Shown here piece after piece: positions 33,590 through 42,477 of a DNA stretch of 64,000 bases (its first letter is position 1; every line of letters starts with the position of its first letter). Both the position numbers and the translations under genes were made by a program. This DNA comes from Streptomyces formicae (GTDB lineage Bacteria > Actinomycetota > Actinomycetes > Streptomycetales > Streptomycetaceae). The notes below the pieces were generated by a model. It saw only the letters and a program-made list of their open reading frames with translations. It was not told where the DNA came from and did no database searches. The stretch lies in NCBI RefSeq assembly GCF_002556545.1, contig NZ_CP022685.1, positions 6,860,001-6,924,000 on the forward strand, written 5' to 3'.

Positions 33590-35146
33590 TCAGCCGCCCG
33601 CCGGGCCAGCCGCGCTCGCCGTACCCGCGAGCGCGTCGAGGTCGCTCTTGCGTACGCGGATCACCAGAAGGGCGGTGACCAGGGCGAGAACCGCCATGGC
33701 TGCGGCGGGGATGAAGGCGGTGGAGATGCCCTCGGAGAGGATTTCGTGGCTCCACGGAGCCGGGAGTTCGTGGGTCCTGGCGAATTCGGCCTTCTGCTCG
33801 GGCGAGGCGTGCGCCATGAAGTCCCCCACCTGCTTCTCGGCCTCGTCGCGGCTCGCCGTGCCGAACACCGTGGTCAGGATGGAGAGTCCGAGTGAACCAC
33901 CGACCTGCTGCGTGGCGTTGAGCAGCCCGGATGCCGCGCCCGCTTCGTGAGGGGCCACTCCGGAGACCGCGGTCAGCGTCAGTGTCACGAAGTTCAGGCC
34001 CATGCCGAAGCCGAACAGCAGCATCGGACCGAGCACGCCACCGACGTACGAACTGTCCGGGCTGATCAATGTCTGCCAGCCGAGTCCGATGGCGACGATG
34101 ATCGAGCCCGTCACCATGAACGGCTTGGGTCCGAGCACCGGAAGGAACTTTTGCGACAGGGCGGCGCCAACAGCGATCACCACGGTCACCGGCAGGAAGG
34201 CGAGGCCCGCCTCGATCGGGGTGTAGTCCAGGACGTTCTGGACGAAGAGCACGATGAAGAAGAACATGCCGAACATCGCCGCGGCCAGGCTCAGCATGAT
34301 CACGTACGTGCCCGAGCGGTTGCGGTCGGCGAACATCCTGAGCGGGGTGATCGGTTCCTTCGCCCGGGTCTCGACCAGCACGAAGGCCAGGAGCAGGACG
34401 ACCGCGGCGCCGAACGACCCCAGGGTCAGCCCGTCGCGCCAGCCCTCTTCGGACGCGCGGATGAAGCCGTAGACCAGCGAGGCCATGCCCGCCGTCGAGG
34501 TGAGCGCGCCGAGGAAGTCGAAGCGGCCCGGGTGACGCTCGGATTCACTGATGTAGAGCGGGGTGAGTACGGCGATCAGGATGCCGATGGGCACGTTCAC
34601 GAACAGCACCCAGCGCCAGTCGAGCCACTCGGTGAGCATGCCGCCCGCCAACAGCCCGATCGCGCCGCCACCCGCGGAGACGGCGGCGAAGACGCCGAAT
34701 GCGCGGTTCCGTTCCGGGCCTTCGGGGAAAGTCGTGGTGATGAGCGCCAGCGAGGTCGGGGAGGCGATCGCGCCGCCGACGCCTTGCAGGACGCGCGCGG
34801 CCAGCAACTGCCAGGGCTCCTGGGCGAATCCACCGAGGAGCGAGGCGACGGTGAAGAGGAGGATGCCGGTCATGAAGACGCGGCGACGGCCCAGGATGTC
34901 ACCGGCGCGGCCACCGAGCAGCAGCAGACCGCCGAAGGTGAGGGTGTAGGCACTGACGACCCAAGTGAGGTCGGTCGTCGAGAATTTGAGCGCGCCCTGG
35001 ATGTGGGGAAGCGCGATGTTCACAATCGTCGCATCCAGGACCACCATGAGTTGGCAGGCCGCGATGACGGTGAGTGCTATGCCGGGATGCCCTTCTCGGC
35101 GGGCGGCCCCGGGCTTTTGATCGTGCGTCAATTGAGAGGTGGTCAT
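33590..35146 (-). CDS. DHA2-type MFS multidrug efflux transporter
   Basis: A 518-aa proton-coupled drug exporter with about 14 membrane segments. The start is ATG 35146 (GGGGGA five bases upstream; a second ATG lies at 35149). Family motifs: LDATIVNIALPHIQ (motif D1), GGRAGDILGRRRVF (motif A) and RVLQGVGGAIASPTSLALI with PEGPERNRAFGVF (motif C region). The divergent TetR gene at 35272 and two operator-like palindromes in the shared promoter region indicate that the pump is repressed until a drug-like ligand is bound. The gene ends at a hairpin shared with the DUF4173 gene. Confidence 0.93.
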   Translation of the reverse strand: MTTSQLTHDQKPGAARREGHPGIALTVIAACQLMVVLDATIVNIALPHIQGALKFSTTDLTWVVSAYTLTFGGLLLLGGRAGDILGRRRVFMTGILLFTVASLLGGFAQEPWQLLAARVLQGVGGAIASPTSLALITTTFPEGPERNRAFGVFAAVSAGGGAIGLLAGGMLTEWLDWRWVLFVNVPIGILIAVLTPLYISESERHPGRFDFLGALTSTAGMASLVYGFIRASEEGWRDGLTLGSFGAAVVLLLAFVLVETRAKEPITPLRMFADRNRSGTYVIMLSLAAAMFGMFFFIVLFVQNVLDYTPIEAGLAFLPVTVVIAVGAALSQKFLPVLGPKPFMVTGSIIVAIGLGWQTLISPDSSYVGGVLGPMLLFGFGMGLNFVTLTLTAVSGVAPHEAGAASGLLNATQQVGGSLGLSILTTVFGTASRDEAEKQVGDFMAHASPEQKAEFARTHELPAPWSHEILSEGISTAFIPAAAMAVLALVTALLVIRVRKSDLDALAGTASAAGPAGG

Positions 35147-35168
35147 CATGATCCCCCGCAAGCGCCAT

Positions 35169-35237
35169 AGTGAACGGTTCCGTTCACTGTCCTGAAAGAC
35201 GGTAGTGACTCCCCCTCAGTGAACGCAAGCGTTCACT
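35169..35237. promoter_or_regulatory. Two TetR-type operators in the pump/regulator intergenic region
   Basis: Operator 1 at 35169-35188 has arms AGTGAACGG and CCGTTCACT around TT. Operator 2 at 35218-35237 has arms AGTGAACGC and GCGTTCACT around AA. Both have perfect 9-bp arms and their centres are 49 bp apart. Operator 1 sits 22 bp before the pump start; operator 2 sits 35 bp before the tetR start. Each gene appears to have its own site. Confidence 0.88.
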
Positions 35238-35271
35238 ACGGCTTGCCCGCTCGTTCAACGGAGAGAAAACG

Positions 35272-35886
35272 ATGGTTACTTCGCGCTGGACGGCAGCTGC
35301 CGCTCCGACGGCATCACCGCGCCGCCGGGGGCCCGTCCTCGAGCAGGCGATCCTCGAAGCCGCCCTCGAGCAGCTGAGCACGGTCGGCTGGAGAGGGCTC
35401 ACGATGGAGGGAGTGGCGGCGGGCGCGCAGACGGGGAAGGCCGCGGTGTACCGCCGCTGGCCGTCCAAGGAGGACCTGGTCGTGCACGCGCTGCAGGCCG
35501 GACTGCCCAGCCTCGACAGCGCGCCGGACCTCGGAAGCGTTCGGGAAGATCTTCTTCAGCTCTGCAGACAGGTCCGAGAGGCGATGTTCTCGCGCCCCGG
35601 ATTCGCTCTGCGTGCGGTGCTTCACGAATGCGATACGGCAACGGCCGAGCGCTTCCATGATGTGATCTTCGAAGGTGTCATCGAGCCGGTCGTGAAACTG
35701 ATCAGTGAGGTCGTACGTCGCGGAATTGAGCGCGGAGAGGTGCGTTCCGGAGGGGGCGACTCTTATGTGTGTGACGTCATTCCGGCCATGCTCATGTATC
35801 GCTCCAAGGTGTGCGGGAGCGAATGGCCGGACGAGGAATTCGAGGGCCTGATCGACCAGGTCATGGTGCCGCTGCTCCGCCCCTGA
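35272..35886 (+). CDS. TetR-family repressor of the efflux pump
   Basis: A 204-aa TetR-type regulator. The helix-turn-helix region is [45 protein letters not shown], as in the family. The C-terminal part belongs to the TetR_C_16-like group by feel, with [16 protein letters not shown] and a TAxx ligand pocket I cannot define. It is divergent from the DHA2 pump and the two shared palindromes lie between them, so it very probably represses the pump and itself. The start is ATG 35272 following a GGAGAG. Confidence 0.92.
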   Translation: MVTSRWTAAAAPTASPRRRGPVLEQAILEAALEQLSTVGWRGLTMEGVAAGAQTGKAAVYRRWPSKEDLVVHALQAGLPSLDSAPDLGSVREDLLQLCRQVREAMFSRPGFALRAVLHECDTATAERFHDVIFEGVIEPVVKLISEVVRRGIERGEVRSGGGDSYVCDVIPAMLMYRSKVCGSEWPDEEFEGLIDQVMVPLLRP

Positions 35887-36026
35887 GGGGGCCTTCAGGC
35901 CGCCGTGGGTCGGTGGTGAAAGCGCCGGTCGGCCGTCCTCGGGCGAGGTGTCGGCGCAAGCTTCCGGACGACTCGGCAAGCCTGGGTGTCGCGGGCGGTG
36001 TCCGGCGGCGTACGCTGTCTGGCGCC

Positions 36027-36728
36027 ATGCCGTACGAAGCACCCACCCACACCGTCGAGCGCTCCTTGCGCGCCACCACCGGAGCGAAGATCGTCGCCGG
36101 TGTCGACGAAGTCGGGCGCGGCGCGTGGGCAGGCCCGGTCACCGTCTGTGCGGCGGTCACGGGACTGCGCAGGCCGCCCGAAGGACTCACCGACTCCAAG
36201 CTGATCAGCCCCAAGCGGCGCACCGCGCTCGCGGAGGAGCTGGAGGGCTGGGTCACGTCGCACGCTCTCGGGCACGCTTCGCACGAGGAGATCGACGGAC
36301 TGGGGATGACGGCTGCGCTGCGGCTCGCCGCGGTGCGTGCTCTGGAAGGGCTGCCGGTCCGCCCGGACGCGGTCATCCTCGACGGGAAGCACGACTACCT
36401 CGGGTCTCCCTGGCAGGTTCGTACCGTGATCAAGGGTGACCAATCCTGTATCGCCGTCGCTGCGGCTTCGGTGATCGCCAAGGTCCGGCGCGACAAAATG
36501 ATGGCCGAACTGGGCATCGAACATGCAGACTTCGGTTTTGCGGCCAACGCCGGCTATCCGTCGCCGGTGCACAAGGCCGCGCTGGAGGAGCGGGGCCCCA
36601 CCCCGTACCACCGGCTTTCGTGGGCGTATCTTGATGCGCTGCCCCAGTGGCGGCACCTCAAGAAGGCCCGCAGCTGGGCGGACGGAAAAGTTCCGGAAAT
36701 CGAGGGTCAGCTCGGCTTTGAGTTCTGA
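36027..36728 (+). CDS. rnhB: Ribonuclease HII
   Basis: Cleaves the RNA strand of RNA-DNA hybrids and removes misincorporated ribonucleotides. The protein is 233 aa. Catalytic Asp/Glu residues are in [14 protein letters not shown]; further active-site residues are in [22 protein letters not shown] and [13 protein letters not shown]. The motif usually reads GxDExGRGxxAGP, so the Trp after Ala is a slight variation. Start ATG 36027 is preceded by no obvious ribosome binding site; an in-frame longer start is unlikely on family length. It begins a run of genes leading to recQ. Confidence 0.96.
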   Translation: MPYEAPTHTVERSLRATTGAKIVAGVDEVGRGAWAGPVTVCAAVTGLRRPPEGLTDSKLISPKRRTALAEELEGWVTSHALGHASHEEIDGLGMTAALRLAAVRALEGLPVRPDAVILDGKHDYLGSPWQVRTVIKGDQSCIAVAAASVIAKVRRDKMMAELGIEHADFGFAANAGYPSPVHKAALEERGPTPYHRLSWAYLDALPQWRHLKKARSWADGKVPEIEGQLGFEF

Positions 36729-36807
36729 CGCTTTTCCGGCACTTCCGGTCGCACTCATGTGCCACCCGCCGACGCGAGTCGCATCGGCGTTTGATAGACA
36801 ACACTTC

Positions 36808-37479
36808 ATGCCTCTCATTCCCGAGGAGCCTCAGATTCACGAGAGTGCCCAGGGTCCCCGCGCCACGCCGGCCAACAGCCGTACCGCGCCGACCCCTCGT
36901 CCTGTACCCGGCCCGCGTCCCGCGGCTCCGCCGCGCCCCGGCCGTCCGGGTCCTGCCCGGCCGATGCCACCCGCGCAGCGCACGCCGCGCGATTCGGCCG
37001 CCAAGCCTGGGCCGTCCGCCCCGGCCGCTTCTGTTCCCTCCGTCCCCTCCGCTTCCGGAGCGTCCGCCGACGGTGCCGCCACCGCCTCGGTCCCGCAGGT
37101 CCAGCTGATCCCGGCCTCGGTCGAGGGTGCGCTGGACGCGGCAGAGGAGGCCGTCGACCTGCTCCTGGACTCCGGGCGCGCGCCCGGAGAGGTCCTGGTG
37201 ATCACCACCGGCGAACCGCACCCGTGGGCCACGCACGAGCTGTCCTTCGGTGAGGCCGCCTACTGGGCCCAGCACGACGCGGGCGACGACGTCTTCTACG
37301 CCGACGCCGCCGCTCTCGACCGTGCCTCCGCCCGACCGGTGGTCGTCGTCGCCGTCAACGGCGGCAACGAAGAGGTCGCGCTCGGCGCACTGCCGACGGC
37401 CCTCACCCGGGCGGGGACCCTGCTGATCGTGTGCGGTGACCCGCAGCGGATCAACTCGATGCTGGGCGCGGGCGTCTGA
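36808..37479 (+). CDS. Proline-rich protein with a conserved C-terminal domain, function unknown
   Basis: A 223-aa protein. The first 95 residues are Pro/Ala/Arg/Ser-rich and probably disordered. The remaining 125 residues form an alpha-beta domain containing VEGALDAAEEAVDLLLDSGR, EVLVITTGEPHPWATHELSFGE, WAQHDAGDDVFY and PVVVVAVNGGNEE. This segment resembles the C-terminal ATP-binding region of some UvrD-like helicases in tone, but I cannot assign it. It lies downstream of rnhB and is convergent with the next gene. I treat it as a conserved Streptomyces hypothetical. Confidence 0.65.
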   Translation: MPLIPEEPQIHESAQGPRATPANSRTAPTPRPVPGPRPAAPPRPGRPGPARPMPPAQRTPRDSAAKPGPSAPAASVPSVPSASGASADGAATASVPQVQLIPASVEGALDAAEEAVDLLLDSGRAPGEVLVITTGEPHPWATHELSFGEAAYWAQHDAGDDVFYADAAALDRASARPVVVVAVNGGNEEVALGALPTALTRAGTLLIVCGDPQRINSMLGAGV

Positions 37480-37644
37480 CGTCCGCATCCGGCAGCGGTG
37501 ATCCGCCGCCGGTCCTGTGGTGCCTGACGTGTGTCGCGCGAGGCACGGCTGGTTCGGCCACGTGCCGATCCGTGCTGTGCCGTGCGTGCGGTACCGCTCG
37601 GGCAGCGGTGCCGTCGCTGGTGGACGGTGGCGGCGAGCGGTGCC

Positions 37645-38283
37645 TCAGCGTGCCGCCGCGCGCCGCAGCACGTCCGAGGCCGCGCCTCCGGTGCGCGCCA
37701 CGGGCGGTTCGGCTCCGGTGAACAACTCGGGTCGTGAATCGGCGCTCGGCCGGCGACCGCCGCGCCCCTCGCCGAGCACCTGCCAGCCGTCGCGGGTCAG
37801 CGTGATGTACGCGCCGCACCGCAGTCCGTGCAGCGTGCAGGCATCCCGGAGGCCCCACATCCAGGCTCCGTCCTCCTGGGTCCAACGCGCGTCCCCGTCA
37901 CGGCAGTAGAGCAGCACCGCGGTACGTACCGGGGTGCGGCGCCGCAGGTCGTGCGGAATGATCCGACGCAACTGCGCGAGCAGGGCGTTGCGGAACACCC
38001 AGCCGTCCGTCACGGTCGCACGCCGACTGAACGAGGCGCTCGCTCTGAGGCGTTCGTCCGGGTCCAATACGGCCACTATGGCGGTCAGAGGGGTCGGTCG
38101 GTGGCGTGAGTGGAGGCCGCTCACGACGTCACGCGGGTTGCGCAGCAGGGGGATTCCCGCGGCAGACCACTCCGCGGGTTCGAGCATCCGGGCCAGTCGG
38201 TGGGCGGAATCGGCGGACAACTCGGCCGACGTCGGGGACTCCGGCTTCGATGCCGCGGCGGACGGAGCGAATCCGAAGGTCAC
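37645..38283 (-). CDS. Conserved hypothetical protein next to recQ
   Basis: A 212-aa protein from GTG 38283, which follows GGGAGGACC. Recognisable segments are HRPTPLTAIVAVLDPDER, VFRNALLAQLRRIIPHDLRRR and VRTAVLLYCRDGDARWTQEDGAWMWGLRDA. The CRDGDARWT stretch suggests a compact beta-rich domain, but no family comes to mind. It lies on the same strand as recQ, about 220 bp downstream of it. A 7-bp inverted repeat at 38303-38319 sits just upstream of the start. No function can be assigned. Confidence 0.6.
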   Translation of the reverse strand: MTFGFAPSAAASKPESPTSAELSADSAHRLARMLEPAEWSAAGIPLLRNPRDVVSGLHSRHRPTPLTAIVAVLDPDERLRASASFSRRATVTDGWVFRNALLAQLRRIIPHDLRRRTPVRTAVLLYCRDGDARWTQEDGAWMWGLRDACTLHGLRCGAYITLTRDGWQVLGEGRGGRRPSADSRPELFTGAEPPVARTGGAASDVLRRAAAR

Positions 38284-38501
38284 GGTCCTCCCTTCGGCTA
38301 CGCGCCCGTACGACGGGCGGGGTCGGACTGGGGGAGCGCACCACGGCACAGCCCTACCGGACCGCCAGGAGCCGCGCGGGGAGCTCTTCCGATTCTTCCG
38401 GTCGCGGTGGCTCGCGGCAACGAGCAATCGTCACCGCACACCGGTATCGGCCGATGCGCCGCCTATATCCCTGCCCAGCCCGCCCTACGTCGACGCGTAC
38501 G

Positions 38502-40691
38502 TCATCCCTGTACGGCCAGGACCAGCGGCAACACCCCCTTGGCCCCGGCACGACGGAGCATGCGCGCGGCCACCGCGAGGGTCCAGCCGCTGTCGGTCAG
38601 GTCATCGACGAGGAACACCGGTCCGTTCGCTTCCTGGAGGGCGGCGGCCAGCGCGTCGGGCACCGTCAGCGCCCCGTGGAGGGCTCGCAGGCGCTGTGCG
38701 CTGTTGCTCCTCGGCACTCGTGCGGCATCGGCACCCGCGGCGTACTCGATGGAGCCGAGCAGGGGAAGTCGGCCGATCTCGGAGATCCGCGCGCCCAGCG
38801 TCTGGATCAACTGCGGTCGCGTGTACGAGGCCATGGTCACCACGCCGACCGGGCGGGCCTGCGCGTCGTTCGCGCCCGATGCCCAGCCGCCGGGGCCCTT
38901 CGCCCAGTCCGCGAGCACCTCCACCACGGCCTTCGCGACATCGTCGGGCACCGGCCCGTCCGGGGCCTGGGGGGCGAGCATGGGGCGCAGCCGGTTGCCC
39001 CAGCCGATGTCGGAGAGCCGCCCCAAGGCCCTCCCCGGCGCCGCCTGTTCGCCCGCGGGGATGCGCCCCTTGAGATCCACGCCGACCGCGGCCAGACCGG
39101 TGGGCCACATCTTCCTCGGCTCCACGTCGGCGCCGGGGCGGCCGAGCTCACCCTTCGCCGCGTCCAGGGCCGCGGGGGACACTTCCTCGCCGAACCGCGC
39201 CCCCGCGCAGTTGTCGCAGCGCCCGCAGTGTGCCGCTCCTTCGTCGTCCAATTGGCGCCGCAGGAACTCCATGCGGCAGCCCGGTGCCGACGCGTACTCG
39301 CGCATCGCCTGCTGCTCCGCCTGCCGCTGCTTGGCGACCCAGGCATAGCGATCGGTGTCGTAGACCCACGGCGCGCCCGTGGAGATCCAGCCGCCCTTGA
39401 CACGCTTGACCGCGCCGTCCACGTCGAGAACCTTGAGCATCGTCTCGAGCCGTGAACGGCGGAGCTCGACCAGGGGCTCCAGGGCGGGCAGCGACAGCGG
39501 CCGGTCGGCCTGGGCCAGGACGTCCAGAGTGCGTCGCACCTGCTCCTCGGGCGGGAAGGCGAGTGAGGCGAAGTAGTTCCAGATCGCCTCGTCCTCCTTG
39601 CCCGGCAGGAGCAGCACCTCGGCGTGGTCGACGCCGCGGCCGGCGCGACCCACCTGCTGGTAGTAGGCGATCGGCGAGGAAGGGGAGCCGAGGTGGATGA
39701 CGAAGCCCAGGTCGGGCTTGTCGAAGCCCATGCCGAGGGCGGAGGTGGCGACCAGGGCCTTCACGCGGTTGGCGAGGAGGTCTTCCTCGGCCTGCTGGCG
39801 GTCCGCGTTCTCGGTCTTTCCGGTGTACGAGGTGACCGTGTGCCCGCACTGGCGCAGATAGGCGGTCACTTCCTCGGCGGCGGCGACCGTGAGCGTATAG
39901 ATGATCCCGGAGCCGGGCAGATCGTCGAGGTGGTCGGCGAGCCAGGCCAAGCGGTGTGCGGCGTTGGGTAGTTGGAGCACGTTCAGGCTCAGGCTCTCGC
40001 GGTCGAGCGCGCCGCGCAGCACGAGCGCGTCGGTGCCGCCGCCGGTACCGAGCTGCTCGGCCACGTCGGCCGTCACCCGGGCGTTGGCCGTCGCGGTGGT
40101 GGCCAGGACGGGGACGTCGGGCGGCAGGTCGGCGAGCATCGTGCGCAGCCTGCGGTAGTCGGGCCGGAAGTCGTGGCCCCAGTCGGAGATGCAGTGCGCC
40201 TCGTCGACCACGAGCAGGCCGGTGGCGGCGGCGAGCTTGGGCAGGACCTGATCGCGGAAGTCCGGGTTGTTCAGCCGCTCGGGGCTCACGAGCAGCACGT
40301 CGACCTCGCCCGCGGCGACTTCGGCCTGGATCGTCTCCCACTCTTCCGTGTTGGAGGAGTTGATCGTGCGTGCGTGGATTCCGGCGCGCGCTGCCGACTC
40401 GACCTGGTTGCGCATGAGGGCGAGCAGGGGAGAGACGATCACGGTGGGGCCGCTGCCCCGCTCGCGCAGCAGGGCGGTGGCGACGAAGTACACGGCGGAC
40501 TTGCCCCAGCCCGTGCGCTGCACGACCAGAGCCCTGCGCTTGTCGGCCACCAGGGCCTCGATGGCGCGCCACTGATCCTCGCGCAGCCGGACCCCGCTGG
40601 CCGAGGGCGTCTCGCCGGACGCGGATGAGGGGCCGCCGACCAGGCGGGAGAGTACGGCGTCCGCCGCCGTGCGCAGCTCTTCGTTGCTCAT
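38502..40691 (-). CDS. recQ: RecQ-type DNA helicase with C-terminal phosphoribosyltransferase-like domain
   Basis: A 729-aa protein. Residues about 30-560 are a RecQ helicase: the Q-motif region [11 protein letters not shown], Walker [15 protein letters not shown] box in [27 protein letters not shown] and [11 protein letters not shown], then a zinc site formed by CRMEFLRRQ and HCGRCDNC. The last 120 residues are not RQC or HRDC. They carry a PRPP-loop motif, [10 protein letters not shown] at about 695-704, preceded by segments typical of type I phosphoribosyltransferases. The helicase probably unwinds DNA in repair or recombination; the role of the C-terminal domain is unknown. The start is 40691; GGGGG directly before it is close to the ATG. 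DnaA-box-like repeats lie upstream. Confidence 0.93.
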   Translation of the reverse strand: MSNEELRTAADAVLSRLVGGPSSASGETPSASGVRLREDQWRAIEALVADKRRALVVQRTGWGKSAVYFVATALLRERGSGPTVIVSPLLALMRNQVESAARAGIHARTINSSNTEEWETIQAEVAAGEVDVLLVSPERLNNPDFRDQVLPKLAAATGLLVVDEAHCISDWGHDFRPDYRRLRTMLADLPPDVPVLATTATANARVTADVAEQLGTGGGTDALVLRGALDRESLSLNVLQLPNAAHRLAWLADHLDDLPGSGIIYTLTVAAAEEVTAYLRQCGHTVTSYTGKTENADRQQAEEDLLANRVKALVATSALGMGFDKPDLGFVIHLGSPSSPIAYYQQVGRAGRGVDHAEVLLLPGKEDEAIWNYFASLAFPPEEQVRRTLDVLAQADRPLSLPALEPLVELRRSRLETMLKVLDVDGAVKRVKGGWISTGAPWVYDTDRYAWVAKQRQAEQQAMREYASAPGCRMEFLRRQLDDEGAAHCGRCDNCAGARFGEEVSPAALDAAKGELGRPGADVEPRKMWPTGLAAVGVDLKGRIPAGEQAAPGRALGRLSDIGWGNRLRPMLAPQAPDGPVPDDVAKAVVEVLADWAKGPGGWASGANDAQARPVGVVTMASYTRPQLIQTLGARISEIGRLPLLGSIEYAAGADAARVPRSNSAQRLRALHGALTVPDALAAALQEANGPVFLVDDLTDSGWTLAVAARMLRRAGAKGVLPLVLAVQG

Positions 40692-40741
40692 GCCCCCATG
40701 CAACCCGATGGGTCGGACATTACGCGAACGGCCCCGCAAGG

Positions 40742-40785
40742 CTGTGGATAACTCTTGGCGTGCCCCTGATCGTAGTTATCCACAG
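40742..40785. promoter_or_regulatory. Inverted pair of consensus DnaA boxes
   Basis: CTGTGGATAACT at 40742-40753 and AGTTATCCACAG at 40774-40785 are perfect inverted repeats with a 20-bp spacer. Each contains TTATCCACA, the strict DnaA box, and not the TTGTCCACA form more usual in Streptomyces. They sit between the divergent recQ and DUF4192 genes. Confidence 0.75.
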
Positions 40786-40824
40786 GGTCAACCGGAATCT
40801 TGTCATTCGCGGGAGAGTCGGCGC

Positions 40825-42210
40825 ATGACGAATCACAGCGAAGCCATCGGTCCGACCGACCCCAGCACGCCGATCGACCAGCCCGTGGTCACCTTGCGCA
40901 CCCCCGCCGAACTGGCCGACGCCCTGCCGTACTTGCTCGGGTTCAAGCCCGAGAACAGCATCGTGCTCATCGCCCTGCACGGGGAGCGGGGGCGGTTCGG
41001 CGGGCGGGTGCGCCTCGGCATTCCCGAGCGTGCGGAGGACTGGGCGAGCACCGCCAACCAGCTGGCTCGGTGTCTGGTGGGCGGGTGTGAGCGAAGGGGC
41101 TCGCGGCCCGAAGGCGTCGTCGCCTTCCTCTGCCGGGAGCCCGCCGACGGGGAGTCGGGGAAGCGGGTCGTGGACGGCCTGCGGCCCTTGGCCCAGTTGC
41201 TGCGCACGGCGTGCGGGGGGCTCGACGTTCCCGTGGTCGAGGTCGTGTGCATCACGGGAGGCCGCTTCTGGACCTACTGCTGCCCGGACATCCGATGCTG
41301 CCCGCCGGAGGGCATCCGCCTGCTCAGGCCCGGCACCTCGGTGCTGGCCGCGGCCGCGACCTACATGGGGATCCAGGTGAACAGCACACAGAGCGAGATC
41401 AGGTCGCGGCTCGTGCCGTGGGGAACCGCCGCGGCCGTGGAGCAGGAGCGTGCGCTGGACGCCGCGGGTCTCGCGCTCATTCCCAAGATGCTGGGCGAAG
41501 AAGGAGGCGACATCGCCACCGGGATCCTCGACCTGGCCCGTCGCGTCATGGCGCGCCTCGCGGCCGCGGAAGTCATCACCGACAGGCTGGAGGCGGACAA
41601 CAGGGACGATGAGCTGCTCGCGCACGACGAGGCGGCAGCACTGATCCTCGGCCTTCAGGTCCGCACGACACGCGATCGGGCGGCGGCGTGGATGGAAGGC
41701 GACGCCGCCCCTGCCGCGCTGCGTCTGTGGAGGGCGCTGGCCCGTCGCTGCGTCGGGGCTTACGGAGAGCACGCGGCGGCGCCGCTCGCTCTCGCAGGCT
41801 GGGTCGCCTGGTCCCTCGGAGACAGCGTTGAGGGGCAAGAGGCTCTGGACATGGCGTTGGACGCCGACCCCGGCTATCTCTTCGCCCAGCTTCTGAACCG
41901 CGCCTGCAACGAGGACTTCGATCCGGAGCCGATTCGGCGCCTTCTGCGGGGAGGCTCTGCCGACCAGACGTCCGAACTCCTCGGCGCCGAGGAGTGGTTG
42001 GAGGGGGATGTCCTGGAGTGTCCAGAGGAGCAGGAGCCTTTGGAAGACGCGGGAGTCACTCCTCCTCGTCGGCGCCGACGCCGCTTGCCGCACGCCGCGG
42101 GCGGAGGTGGCCGGGTTTCAGGTGGCGGCATCTGGACCTCGAACGGTCCGGGGACCGGGCCGCGCAACCGTCGTCGCACGATCCGGCGCGGCGCGAGGAA
42201 CGGGCGATGA
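40825..42210 (+). CDS. DUF4192 domain-containing protein
   Basis: A 461-aa actinobacterial protein of uncharacterised DUF4192 type. ATG 40825 has GGGAGA at suitable spacing. The N-terminal hallmark is VVTLRTPAELADALPYLLGFKPENSIVLIAL; the C-terminal part has WRALARRCVGAYGEHAAAPLALAGWVAWSLGD and a helix-rich segment resembling short tetratrico-like repeats. The final 50 residues are Arg/Gly-rich, so a nucleic-acid contact is possible. The gene is divergent from recQ with DnaA-box-like sites between. The function is unknown. Confidence 0.85.
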   Translation: MTNHSEAIGPTDPSTPIDQPVVTLRTPAELADALPYLLGFKPENSIVLIALHGERGRFGGRVRLGIPERAEDWASTANQLARCLVGGCERRGSRPEGVVAFLCREPADGESGKRVVDGLRPLAQLLRTACGGLDVPVVEVVCITGGRFWTYCCPDIRCCPPEGIRLLRPGTSVLAAAATYMGIQVNSTQSEIRSRLVPWGTAAAVEQERALDAAGLALIPKMLGEEGGDIATGILDLARRVMARLAAAEVITDRLEADNRDDELLAHDEAAALILGLQVRTTRDRAAAWMEGDAAPAALRLWRALARRCVGAYGEHAAAPLALAGWVAWSLGDSVEGQEALDMALDADPGYLFAQLLNRACNEDFDPEPIRRLLRGGSADQTSELLGAEEWLEGDVLECPEEQEPLEDAGVTPPRRRRRRLPHAAGGGGRVSGGGIWTSNGPGTGPRNRRRTIRRGARNGR

Positions 42211-42477
42211 ACGCGCCGGTCCGGTGGTGGGCGAGGTGGGCCGCGAGGTTGGTCACCGCTGTGGCGCTCATAGGACATTTGCTCCACTCGGCCGGTGCGC
42301 GGGCCCGGAGTTGGCGCCATACGGTCGGCTTCCTGCCGAGCGGGCGTGACTTGGGGCGGGGTCGGTCCGTTCACCTGAGTGGCGGTACCCGTGCCCGGGT
42401 CGCGCCACCGCACCGACTCCTACCCTCCGCAGCGCAGACGACGCAGTCGCCGCAGACAACGCAGAAGAAGCCGCCCC

